Shown: piece after piece, positions 22,259 to 32,332 of the stretch | Layout: each line of letters begins with the position of its first letter | How positions within the stretch are numbered: position 1 is the first letter of the stretch | Source: Cryptomeria japonica | Lineage: Eukaryota; Streptophyta; Pinopsida; Cupressales; Cupressaceae | NCBI RefSeq assembly: GCF_030272615.1 | Contig: NC_081407.1 | Location: 153,407,048 to 153,471,047, forward strand | Length of the DNA: 64,000 bases | Direction: 5' to 3' | Notes under the pieces: model-generated | Seen by the model: the letters and a program-made list of their open reading frames with translations, nothing else | Databases searched by the model: none | Told to the model about the DNA's origin: nothing | Made by a program: the position numbers and the translations under genes

Positions 22259-22520
22259 TGTTAGAGTTATCTTGTATTAGCTAATAATTATTTATTTAAT
22301 TATTAGTCTATTAAACTCTACGCTTAAGCTAAACTTAGGCATTTAATAAATATTGTAGGTATTTAATAATTATTCTAATTATTAAATACACATTATCCCT
22401 TTAGGTTTTCTTTAGGGTTGCATACCTTCAGGGTTTCTTCTCTTGTGACAAGTATTTGCATGTAGGTGTTTTTGGGATCTCTGAAGTTGTATTTCCTCAA
22501 CTTCTTCATGGTATCAGAGC
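22259..22520 (+). repeat. RE-B LTR copy 2 with adjoining primer-binding site
   Basis: Starts TGTTAGAGTTATCTTG and ends 'cctcaacttcttca' at 22508, followed directly by TGGTATCAGAGC (22509-22520). An LTR with a primer-binding site is a 5' end, yet it lies downstream of LTR copy 1. The order is therefore a tandem or recombined one, not a simple element. About 40 bp of leader follow, then RE-A sequence. Confidence 0.75.
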
Positions 22521-22596
22521 ATAAAAAGGGTGAATTTTTTATTTTTTTTACCCTTTTTATGCTCTAATACCATGCTCAGTGCAAAAATCTCTGAAA

Positions 22597-22993
22597 GCCT
22601 GATTCACATACTCCCCCCATTATCTGTACGTATCTACCGAATAGAACAGTCAGACTGCTTCTCTACATATGTCTTGAAGATTCGAAATGAATCAAAGACA
22701 TCGGACTTGTACTTAAGAAAGTACACCCATGTGTGTTTGGAGAAGTCATCAATAAACGTGAGTACATACTTGGCCCCTGAAAAAGAAGGAGTGGGAAATG
22801 ACATGAGGTCACTATGAATTAACTCCAAGGGTGCCAAAGCACGAGAGGCTCTTCCCTTCGGAAAGGGATCATGGTGATGCTTGCCAAGCACACAACCATG
22901 ACAAACACCATCAGTGCAAGAAATCTGTGGGAGCCCAAGAACAAGTGCCTGTGTACTCAGCTGTTGAAGATATCTATAATTGACATGGCCCAA
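22597..22993 (-). pseudogene. RE-A integrase, N-terminal part
   Basis: Reads from 22993 toward 22597. It has the GAG-pre-integrase region (GHVNYRYLQQLS, CHGCVLGKHH), then LELIHSDLMSF and YVLTFIDDFSKHTWVYFLK, which contain the first two catalytic Asp residues of the retroviral-type integrase core. The third acidic residue and the C-terminal domain are missing: after RTDNGG the frame is stopped and the RE-B leader follows. The start codon is not native; the region continues from the protease as part of the polyprotein. Confidence 0.85.
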
Positions 22994-23440
22994 TCACTCA
23001 TTCCAAATCTTACTCACTGAATCTGCATGTGCTATGAGAGATGAACCTGTACCCGAAGAGGGCTCAAATTCATCAAATATGTAGAGACGAGATGTAGAAT
23101 CCACACTACCAGTAGCCACAACCAAATCAGGGTCATGGAGGTCCCGAATAACCACATCATATGGTGAGAACTCAATTGTCTTACCAGAGCCAGAGTGGCA
23201 AATCTGATAAATGGACAAGAGGTTCATTGAGATGTCAAGGACAACCAAAACATCCTGTAGAGTACCCCCATCCAAAGAGACAGAACCTGAACCCAAGATG
23301 GAAAGCTGAACTGAGTCACCCACTGCAATTTGTGAAATACCACAAGAGGCAAGAGAAGTAACCAACTACTGAGAGTGTGTCATATGGTGAGAAGCACTAG
23401 AATCTAGAATCCATATGGACCCATAGGTCGAAGCTCTAGC
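22994..23440 (-). pseudogene. RE-A aspartic protease
   Basis: The copia protease motif appears as WILDSSASHHMT (about 23383-23418), where the usual sequence is D-S/T-G; the Gly is changed to Ser here. The following 120 residues, with GSGSVSLDGGTL and SMNLLSIYQI, match the copia protease body. A stop after the motif (near 23368) interrupts the frame. It would cleave the gag-pol polyprotein if intact. Confidence 0.8.
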
Positions 23441-23539
23441 AGTGAGAGCATGGCCTTTCCCTGTGGAAGGAGAAGATGCCTGAGGTGAGGAAATGTGATG
23501 CTGCTGCATAGCTTCCTCTAAAGCCTCTAATCATTTCCA

Positions 23540-24412
23540 ACACCTGGAAACTAGATGTCCTTCCTTGCCACAAAAACTGCAAGTGTCTGATGATTTCTTC
23601 TTAGTCTTGGAGGAAGACTCACCAGACTATGAAGATTTTTCTTGTTTGGGAGGAAATGGTTTTGAATCAGACTTAGGAGCAGGCTTGGAGGAATTCTCAC
23701 TACCTGCAGAAGGCTTCTTCGGCTTTAGTTTCTGCTTCAGTTTCTCTTTCTCCTTAGAGGACTGAGCAACCAATGCTTTGTTCTTGGAGCCTAAGAGCGT
23801 ATCCAGCTGAGAAAGATGAGACTGCTCATGAGACAATTGCTCACAAAAGACATCAAAGGTAGGCATGTTGAAATGAGTACCCAAGCCATCCATGATGGAG
23901 TAGAAAGCAGAGGCAAAAAACTGAAAGTGACCCCAAAGCTTCGAAAGACTCAAATGAATGCACTCGGTATCAGTCTTGTTCTTTCCACATCCCTGAAGAA
24001 CAGATCTAATAGTCTTGAATTTGTTAAAAAAATCCTCAATAGTGGGAAAGGAATCAGGGAACAAAGAAGTCAACTCTGCCTCAATCTGTAATGCCTGAAT
24101 CTCATTGACCCTCCCGAAGAGAGAATCAAACTTCAACCACATATCCCGAGGAGTAAGCAACTCATCAAGGTGAAACAGAAGACTGTCGGAGACATGCAAA
24201 GAGATCAAACCCATGGCCTCATCCAACTTGTTCTGATGCATAAGAATCTCATAAGAACACTGCAGTACTGGCTGAACCTCATCCAAAGAAGCCCACAACC
24301 TGCATGCCTTGAGAAGCCTCGTGGTGCGGGGCTTCCAGGTGTGATAGTTGTGTGAAGTCAACAACTCAACTGAAGGATCTGCCATGAGAACAAAAAAACT
24401 CTGCACCTGCAC
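23540..24412 (-). pseudogene. RE-A copia gag (UBN2-type) with CCHC knuckle
   Basis: Minus-strand ORF 24412-23627; the natural Met is probably MADPSVELLTSHNYHTWK, about 8 codons in, matching the usual copia gag start. WKPRTTRLLKACRLWASLDE and LHVSDSLLFHLDELLTPRDMW are typical of the UBN2 gag domain; a Lys/Pro-rich tail follows. The zinc knuckle CSFCGKEGHLVSRC lies beyond a frame break at about 23543-23584. Gag forms the virus-like particle and packages the RNA. The gag body is intact over about 260 codons, suggesting recent insertion. Confidence 0.85.
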
Positions 24413-24889
24413 CTACTTGTTGGTTGTTTTTATTATGTGATCTTTCAGAATAGACAGAAGATGCAGAAGGGTTGGTTTGTTTTGAAAGTTTAGGTGTTCT
24501 TTATTTCTAATATAAATGACAGAAAGCGAGAAAAAACACCCCCCCACAATAGAGAAACTCAAACCCTAGTACATAGTAATGAGAAGGAAGTAGTGCATAA
24601 GCCAAAAAACTTTAAACTGATATCTCATGTACTTGATGAAAATTTTGAGAAAAAAAGATCACAAATCTGAATAGAGCATGTTGAGAGCTTTCCAACGCCT
24701 ATTCCTTTTTGAAAAATGGAGTCCATTTGCCCATTCTACGACCCCAGAAGTGCAAAAAGAAAGACCGACTTTGACTGGTAAAAAAATAGTTAAACAATAG
24801 ATTCAGGAAACAAATCCACCACCACAAGGTCCGGCTTGGAATCGTCTTTCCGATGCCTATTCGCTCGCCAAAATCCGACTCTGGATGCG

Positions 24890-25260
24890 CAATCTAGGCC
24901 CAGAAAACCAATCCTCTCTCAAAAAGACTAGAGAGGAGGAACTAGTGGTGGTCCAGGCGGAGGAGGGGCTCAGGCCCGGCGGAGGTGGTGCGGCCCGGGC
25001 TGAGCGGAGCGCTGGCCAAGTGGAGGAGGAGATCAGGTTGGGTGGAGGTGGTGCGCCTCTGAGTGGAGCGGAGGTGGTGCGGCCGAGAGCGGCGATGGTG
25101 CAGGCCCGGAGAGGCGACGACGTTGGGGCGGAAGCCGGCGGGGGCTGCAGGAGCCGGGTGGGCCGGGGTGGCCAGAGGGTGTAGTAGGTGGGGCCGAGGT
25201 GTCCGAAGGGCCAGCGAGGCCGGCCTGACTGGCCTACAAGCGCCATATGGCACCGGATAG
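24890..25260 (-). other. GC-rich island in the RE-A leader
   Basis: A block of about 370 bp that is very rich in G on the + strand ('ggcggaggaggggctcagg', repeated 'ggaggtggtgcggcc'-like units), lying between the primer-binding site and gag. Everything around it is AT-rich. Both strands are open for about 100-130 codons (25246-24857 on minus, 24885-25184 on +), as expected of GC-rich DNA, and no motif supports a gene. It may be a captured or expanded sequence. Confidence 0.6.
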
Positions 25261-25676
25261 TCAGGTCCGGTGACCTAAAAAATGTAAAACAAACTTTTCG
25301 CCTTTTTCAAATTGCAATTTGATTTTTTTTATTCTTTTTGTGAATTTTTTTTTAAAAAATCAAAACAAATCTGGCTTGCATGCCATAAAAAGGCAAGAAA
25401 AATTTCTTCAATTTTTTTCTCGATTTGCGTGCTAGGGTCGTACGGCTAGGCAGGGAGAAAAAAATCACCCAAATGCTCAGGAGTCAAAAAAGGACAAATT
25501 TTATATGAATATAGGGGTTTTTGGGCCTTTTGAGTAGGATGGTGAGGTCTGTTTAGGCCCAAAGTGCTCAGAAAAAAAAAAACTTAACCCTAAGCACACA
25601 AAAAAGTGCTTGAAACCTCAGATCTGCTTCAAATGCAAAATTCTCAAAAAACACGAATAGGTAGCTGTAGATCTGA

Positions 25677-25688
25677 GCTCTGATACCA
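25677..25688 (-). other. Primer-binding site of RE-A
   Basis: On the minus strand TGGTATCAGAGC directly follows the 5' LTR end, a perfect complement of the plant initiator tRNA-Met 3' end. Confidence 0.9.
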
Positions 25689-26045
25689 TATAGGAGTTGA
25701 GAAATACAACCCCATAGTAGCCTGAATATCTTTTGCAAGCCGAATAACCTATTACAAGGAGAAGCAATGAAGCAAAATCTAAAGAACATACAGAACACAA
25801 AAAACTATTCTCAAAAGATGAAAGCTCCAATTTACCAAAAAAATATTGTGAAAAGATCATACAATGAAAAACAAAATTAACCTTTAATAGGTCAATAAAC
25901 CCTAAAAAAGGAAAACCCTAGGCTTGCACATAATAATTAATTATATGCACCTAATGTTAGCTTAAGTGTAAAAAGATAATTGGGAACTTAAAGAATTAAA
26001 CAAATAATGTTTAATTAATCAAGTAAAGACCCAATTACTCTAACA
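25689..26045 (-). repeat. 5' LTR of RE-A
   Basis: 357 bp, the counterpart of 14931-15300, and flanked outside by TCACC (26046-26050). It differs from the left LTR by scattered substitutions and one indel near 25940. Confidence 0.9.
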
Positions 26046-26050
26046 TCACC

Positions 26051-27990
26051 ACCTATTGAAGCACATTTGCCTAGCACAATTTTCTTCAGAAACCAAATTA
26101 GTAAAGGCAAAATAATAAAGCGAAAAAAGTTGTTGTAATCAGATTTGTCAAATATAGCAAACACATTGATCCTGAAAACTGTTATAGAGAAAAATTGTTA
26201 TTATATGTACCTTTTCATAATAATGAAAATTCAATTACAAAAGATTTCAAAACAATTCACGATGCATATAGTTACTATAAAAACACAATCAAAGAAAATG
26301 AAAAAAAATATACATACAATTTCAATTCAAAATGGGGAGATTTAGAAAATGCAATTGAAGAAGCAAAATCAAATGAAATTGCAATTGAAAATCAATTCAA
26401 CAAAGAAACAAAACCAAGTAATAATATAGACACATATGACCTTACTTCAGACTTGTTTTACCTACAACAAAAATCCAACACAAAAAAACTTGATATTGAA
26501 TTTCAAATTGTACAAAACCCAAACATTTTAGAAAATATTGAATATTATAAGCTAAGACAAATGCTAAATAAAGAACAACAATCAATTGTCAAGGACATTG
26601 CAATGAAAAAAAAATGGACAAAAACAAACCACTGTACCTTTTCCTCACTGGTGGAGCAGGAACAGGCAAAACTTTAACAACAAAAGTGATTTTCCAAATG
26701 CTACTTCGTATATACAATTCATCCCCAGATTCTTATCCTCTTAAGCCAAAAGGACTGATTATGGCTTACATAGGCAAAGCATCATACAATGCAGGAGGCA
26801 CAACAATACATTTTGCATTGCTATTTCCATTTAACAAATCCACCATCATTCAGCTTAGCAATCGAACAATAGATAGTTTGCAAAAACATTTTCAACAATT
26901 ACAAGTATTGGTTATAGACGAAACGTCTTTAATAGGAAGTCGTTTCTTATACTCCATTGACAAGAGAATGAGAGAAATAAAACATAGCCCAACTTTTTTT
27001 TTTGGTGGTGTTGACATAATTTTCAGTAGAGACTTCTACCAAGCACGCCCAATACAAGATAGTTACATTTTTGAATCACCTATACTGAACAAGGAAAAAC
27101 TCCCATATACTTTTTGGAAAGAAATGATCAAATGATATGAATTGGAAACAACTATGCGACAAAAAACTAAGCACTTCATTTCAATTCTAAACAAAATATG
27201 AACTAATTATCAAACTAATACTGACATAGATTACATCAATACCACTTGCTTTAGGACACCCTCGAATGATGCCAGATTCCCATATCTTTTCTTCACTAAC
27301 AAGAAAGTAGAACAACACAAAATGAAAATGTTATCAATGCAACTTAGCGAACCAATCATAATAAATGCAATAGATGAAATAGATGAAATAGATGAAAATT
27401 ATGGCAATGTAACAAATTATCAAAAAAAGAGTCTACTGCAACAATTAGTATTGAAAATAGACATGTTGGTCGAATTAGATGTAGGAAATTATGACATAAA
27501 AGATGGACTAGTGAATGGTGCTGATGGAATACTAAGAGCATACACAAATACTAACAAAACGGATACAATATGGATTCAGTTCAATGACACAAATATTGGT
27601 CAAAATCAATCAACAAAATTAGCACATTTATATAATAAAAATATTTCAAAACATTGGGTACCAATACAACGAATTGCAAAGCCTCTATCAGTACAAAAAA
27701 ATCCATCAAAATTGACAATTCGAAAACAATTTTCAGTACAACTAGCATGTGCACGAACGATTCATAGGTCCCAAGGACTTACACTAGACAAACTTGCGTT
27801 TGATCCATCACAAGTGAACCATCATGGACTAGTATATACAACACTTTCACGTGTTCGAGATATTGAATCACTATACTTACTAAACCCAATTACAAAATAC
27901 AACTTCAAAATACAAAATAAAATTACAAATGAAATGCATCGACTATGCACAGAAGCAAAATGGGATATCACATTAACAAAACCCATTCCA
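26051..27990 (+). pseudogene. Helentron PIF1-type DNA helicase
   Basis: Continuation of the Rep protein. The N-terminal linker (26051-26612) is followed by the helicase proper from about 26635: Walker A LTGGAGTGKT (about 26644-26673), ASYNAGGTTIHFALLFPF (about 26779-26832), Walker B-type VLVIDETSLIGSRFL, FFFGGVDIIFSRDFYQARP, and the C-terminal motifs QLACARTIHRSQGLTLDKLAF and GLVYTTLSRVRDIESLYLL (about 27730-27880). It would unwind DNA 5'-3' during rolling-circle transfer. A frame change at the A-run near 26605-26613 and TGA stops at about 27133 and 27199 break it. The two TGA codons fit decayed CGA. The frame then runs open through the helicase end into the nuclease. Confidence 0.85.
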
Positions 27991-27999
27991 ATTGACAAA

Positions 28000-28772
28000 A
28001 ACATTACTTTAACTATCTACTCACTAAACACTAGAAACTTCAAATCACATATCGACAATATTATGAATGACTATGATTTATTAGAAGTTGACATATTGTG
28101 TTTACAAGAAACACACATACCTAACTTTCCCAATATAGAAAAATTCAATCAATTTCAAAATATTACTATGTATTATACATATGGAATTCTTACATCAACT
28201 AAAAAATATATACAAATAAAACATTCACAACAATACTCTTCACAAAAAAATGAAATATTAAAAACAAAATTACTCATTAAGAACAATCAACTATCATTAT
28301 TAAACTTGCATTTACCACCTACAACAAATGTGTCTTCAATTATAGATATTCTAGAACAAGCACTAGATAAAATTGATCTATCTAAAAACATACTAATTAT
28401 TGGTGACATAAATATCAACATGCAAAAGAAAAACAAAAAGACAAATGAGCTAGAAGTATTCTTTGGAAAAAAAAAATTAAATTTTTACTTGACAAAAATA
28501 ATACGTCTGAACAATCACTTATGGACCATGCATGGTCAAACATTAACCAAACAAATTTTGAAATCTATAAAACTGATGCATACTGGACTGATCATAATTG
28601 CATATGTCTATACCTTAACTTATTGAAAAAAGAGGGGACAATCAATGTAAGTTACTATAACTTTTTTTGTTCACGTTTTCACATCAATATTTCATTGCTT
28701 AAGTTATTAGAACTTTTTGTTCATGTTTTCACATCAATATTTCATTGCTTTCTACTTCTTTTGAATATTTAA
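28000..28772 (+). pseudogene. EEP (AP-endonuclease-like) domain fused to the Helentron helicase
   Basis: In the same frame as the helicase, motifs of the endonuclease/exonuclease/phosphatase fold appear: YSLNTRNFKSHID near 28018-28056, VDILCLQETHI (with the metal-binding Glu) near 28092-28124, LLNLHLP near 28296-28316, and KNILIIGDININ (catalytic Asp/Asn) near 28385-28420. A frameshift in the A-run near 28468-28478 moves the end into another frame, where MDHAWSN (about 28521-28541) and AYWTDHNCI (about 28578-28604) supply the last Asp-His catalytic pair. Helentron EEP domains resemble non-LTR retrotransposon nucleases. Apart from the one indel the domain is complete. Confidence 0.85.
28664..28750 (+). 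repeat. Short direct repeat, 2 units of about 37 bp, 50-bp period
   Basis: 'ttttgttcacgttttcacatcaatatttcattgctt' occurs at 28664-28700 and again at 28714-28750 with one difference. It lies just after the EEP reading frame. It might be part of the Helentron 3' end, but no terminal CTRR or hairpin can be tied to it. Confidence 0.7.
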
Positions 28773-30691
28773 ACACTTACATTTACTAACTCTTTCTCTA
28801 CCACATAAATGAAAACCAACAAAAGGATTGAAACAAACTAAAGCATGAACGAAATAGGACAATCAAAGATGTAAGTGTTCTTAACATCACTCCACCTTAG
28901 TCATTGTTGGCCTTCTGCAACTTTCACAAGTTACATGATATGTACTAGTTCTTAATTTGGTTTTATTTTGGACTTCTCAATTAATTTTACTTTTAATCTA
29001 AACCTTTCTCATTATGATCTCATATAAATTTAATTTCTTTAAATTCAGTCAAATAGTAAACTTTTTTCTCACTGATTCATTTTCTTTTCAAAACTATCTT
29101 GAATTTTGGTTTAGAATTTTTAAATTTCCTTCTTACTATTTAATTACTTATTAGAGTAATTACTTAACACTATTATAACATTGTAAACTCAGATTATATC
29201 CATCAATAAGACTATCTTTTACCTATTAGATCCCTACATTCTTCTTGTACATTTCTCTATATAGAACCTAAAAACACAAGCACAGACACGAACAGGTACA
29301 CATGTTTCACTTGTCAGATGCAATTTCTTTGACTTTGCGACAAATATTTCTCATTACATGTTGCATAAGAGGATGCTCCAGAATCTCATAGCAAAAGAAT
29401 GTTGGTCAATTAGCTCATCTAGTGTGATATGAGAACAACCATGTATATAAATTGCTACTCTCGAGTGAAACGTTTGATACCCATCCTTGCTTCAATGCTT
29501 TTTAAACCTAAGGGTATACAAACATTAACACAAATCCTTCTACTCAATCTAAATGGAAATATTTGAACCTTTGTCAAATACAATAGTTGTAAAAGCTATC
29601 CAACTTAATTACACCTTTCTTATAAACAGATTGTTATAACATATTTTCGCTCATTTCAATCACTGTTCTTTTAAAGATATAATTAAAATTTTCAAACTGT
29701 CAACAATGACTTGAAGACGCTTTTGTATTACATAATCTGAAGCTTATTCCTTTGCTTATAGACTAACGATTATTATTGCCATTATCAAAACTTTGTTACC
29801 AATTATATAATTGTTCTGATTTAGATCATGTTGCCATGAGTCCTCTTCATTTCACATGCTTCTTGAGTTCTCTTTATGATTGAGATCTTGCATCAATCCT
29901 TTACTCTCCTTGCTTTGGCAATGTGATTGTCCCTCAAAAGGCTCAAATGCCTTTATTCAATCACTGTCTTGTTCTGTCCTTCCTCAGCAGATCAAATTAA
30001 ATAGCCTAACAAGCTATAATAGTAGTTATTAGATTAATTACTTATTACAGTAATTACTTATCTGACCAATATTATTTCAAGTTGTATAGGTTACAACACC
30101 AATATTGTTAATTTCTTTTACCACTGCCAATAGCACCATTTCAAGTTTCTTTACCACTGCTCATTACACTATTCTAATCAGCTGCTTGTTTTCACATTAG
30201 ATAATCTATAATATCTTGCTCTCCAGATGTTGTAATGGCTTTATTCACTGTTCCTGTAACCACTTTGCTATCACACTTCCATAATGAAAATCTCCTCATG
30301 AAATCTTTGTTGCTTATTACATTGGACTATCATTACAGTGTTAGCTCATTGTTTTTATCTTTGCATCAACTGCCCTAAGGTTTGCAAACATGCCCCCTAG
30401 CAAAGATAAATGCTTCTCTCGAGAAGGCTTTTCCATTCTGCTCTTTGATAAACTTTGGAAGCCCTCCAGTGCGTACAAGTCATGAATTTTCTCTCTAAAA
30501 TATTATTGTTGCTGGGTAGTTATCAAACACTTGCTTAAAAGTTTCCATAGAACCCCTCTTTCATTTGTAAACAAAGTCTACTAAAAAGGAATTACTATCA
30601 CACAATTTTATTACAAAATCCTTATTTTGGCTTTCAACATATTTCCTTTTACTACAAATTTTTATTAGGAAAGCCTCATTTTTGCCTTACA
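28773..30691. other. Non-coding AT-rich stretch
   Basis: Nothing coding or repeated that I can support. The stretch has an intron-like composition. The RPA-like exon that follows begins at an acceptor (tttgccttacag|ag), so N-terminal RPA exons may be sought here, but none is convincing. Confidence 0.5.
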
Positions 30692-32332
30692 GAGCAAAGC
30701 AAGAAACTCCAAAATCAATTTCAATTGAAGAATTGAATGCACACAGAAGTGGAGATATTTTCGAAGGAGATATAGTTGTGACATATAGAACAAACCTTGA
30801 CAAAATCAAGAATGCAATTGAAGTCCTCCGAGCAGACTTGACATACCACAAAGGAGAGATGACAATAACAGTAAATGCCACAAAACATTTGGTTCAAAAA
30901 TTTGAACATAAGATATCTCAAGGAAAAAGCATTCGAGTAACCAATTTCCAAATTTCTCCAAAAACTGGATATGACCATGGTGATTGTGACTGTATCTTGC
31001 TACTAACAGAAGCAAGTATCGTAGACAACGTTGGTCAAGTTTGCAATGAATATAAATTCATTCCAAACACAACAATAAGACTTCTTGTGCAAAGCATGGA
31101 CCAATACACAGTGGGATCACTTGGCGCAATTGTTGTTGGAACAAAAAGAAAGCCATTTCAATACATCTTAGATCTGAAAGATGGAGACACAGAATTTGAT
31201 AATGCATAGGTATATTGTTAAACCTCTCTATTTAGCACATACTACAACTTTCATAACTAATTACTTTAAAATATTCAAATTACATACTTAATATAATTGG
31301 TTTTTGAAAGATTTCTATCCACTAAAATCTGCTACATCACTTTGTACACATCGAGCAACGTGTCCAAATGAAAGACTATCTTCTGTTGTTGTTCAAAAAC
31401 ATTTTTCGACGACCATATATAAAAGATACTCTCCTCCACACTGGCAAATCAACATGCATTGGGTCACTCATAAGTATAGACACAAAAGAACATCTACAAA
31501 GGTTGCTCAATACAACATATGAGGTAAATATTTCTATGCTTCAATAAAATACAATTTCTTTTTCTTTTGTACAATACATTTTACTTTTAACAAATACAAA
31601 ATAAATTAATTCTAACATTTATTATCACAGGTATATGGAGTATTACAAGTTGCCAATGCTTTCTCCATACCGTTCCAGCCGAGTTGCTCCACATGCAATT
31701 ACAACAGCACCACCTTTGGCAAATTGAAAAATGATGTTGGTCACTGCAAAAAGTGTAATAAAGACACTGAATACAAATTTGCACATTCCCTCAAATGCAT
31801 TCTAACAACAGAAAACAAGAATAACTTGGAATGTGTTGTTGAAAAGGACATATTCGGTCACCTGTTTCCACAGCTGCAAAACACCACTTACGAAGACTAT
31901 GTGAAAGATAAAAGTAGAACAATATTTGTTGTACATGGTTTACAAAAAGAAGGAACTTATACACTCAATCAAGGCAATGTTATTATAAAAATGGAAGAGA
32001 ACCATTTGCCACTCATTGAATCGTCAAGTCAGGTATACAAACAATATGATACAAGTACTCATATATTTCAAATTTTCATAACTTGTATAAAAAAACATTA
32101 ACTTATTTTTGTTTTGTTACTTTTGCTGGTCACTTACCTATAGCACAAATAGTATCAATCAAAATCTTTTCAAGTATATTTTACATATAATAAACTACAC
32201 AGTTTTTCTTTTAAAAGCAAATAATTAGTACTCTCCAAGATACATACTATATAAAGTACACAATTTTCTTTTCAGGACAACCCAATGACCTCATATGTAT
32301 TAAACATCCTTTTGTTATTTAGTTTCAGATAG
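30692..32332 (+). pseudogene. RPA70-like single-strand DNA-binding protein, intron-containing remnant
   Basis: The first block (30692-31209) reads as an OB-fold segment with SIEELNAHRSGDIFEGDIVVTYR and YEFKFIPNT-type motifs after an acceptor at 30691. A second block (about 31400-31521) ends KSTCIGSLISIDTKEHLQ at a donor-like 'gag|gtaaat'. A third (31632-32032) begins after 'tatcacag' and carries a zinc-ribbon pair CSTCN ... HCKKCN with a C-terminal RPA-like body, ending at 'cag|gtatac'. A short last exon (32276-32332) after 'tttcag' keeps phase and ends in TAG. RPA coats single-stranded DNA, and plant Helitrons often carry such a gene. Position 2 kb after the EEP domain fits a Helentron cargo. 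A frame break in the second block and the missing N-terminus make it a remnant; it could instead be a captured host gene. Confidence 0.55.

Larger units (their letters stand above)
14931..26045 (-). mobile_element. Mosaic Ty1/copia retrotransposon (RE-A) nested in the Helentron
   Basis: Terminal LTRs at 14931-15300 (3') and 25689-26045 (5'), both beginning 'tataggagttgag' and ending 'ttactctaaca' on +. The host sequence TCACC is present immediately outside both ends (14926-14930 and 26046-26050), a 5-bp target-site duplication as expected for copia integrase. The internal order from the 5' LTR is primer-binding site, GC-rich leader, gag, zinc knuckle, protease, integrase, then a plus-strand LTR element (RE-B) and two copies of the RT/RNase H segment. 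The 11.1-kb length, about twice a normal copia, comes from that mosaic. Confidence 0.9.
10672..28772 (+). mobile_element. Helentron-type rolling-circle transposon, decayed and split by a nested copia element
   Basis: Read on +, the order is: OTU-like modules (10672-12225), DUF6570-like region (12600-13360), Helitron_like_N/Rep with HUH and double-Tyr motifs (13361-14922), an 11.1-kb minus-strand copia insertion (14931-26045), PIF1-type helicase (26051-27990), and an EEP nuclease fused to the helicase (about 28000-28700). A Rep-helicase with a C-terminal EEP nuclease is the diagnostic layout of Helentrons as opposed to canonical plant Helitrons. The frame is broken by many stops, most explicable as CGA/CAG/TGG to stop transitions, and by indels in A-runs. 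The 5' end is truncated at the LTR of element X, and no terminal hairpin was located. Confidence 0.85.

Noticed and set aside
24857-25246. 129-codon Pro/Ala/Ser-rich ORF in the GC-rich island
   Set aside because: GC-rich DNA has few stops in any frame; the opposite strand is open too, and no family motif is visible.
28664-28750. Helentron 3' terminus at the 50-bp direct repeat
   Set aside because: No terminal hairpin, CTRR-type end or matching 5' terminus could be found, so the boundary is left open.
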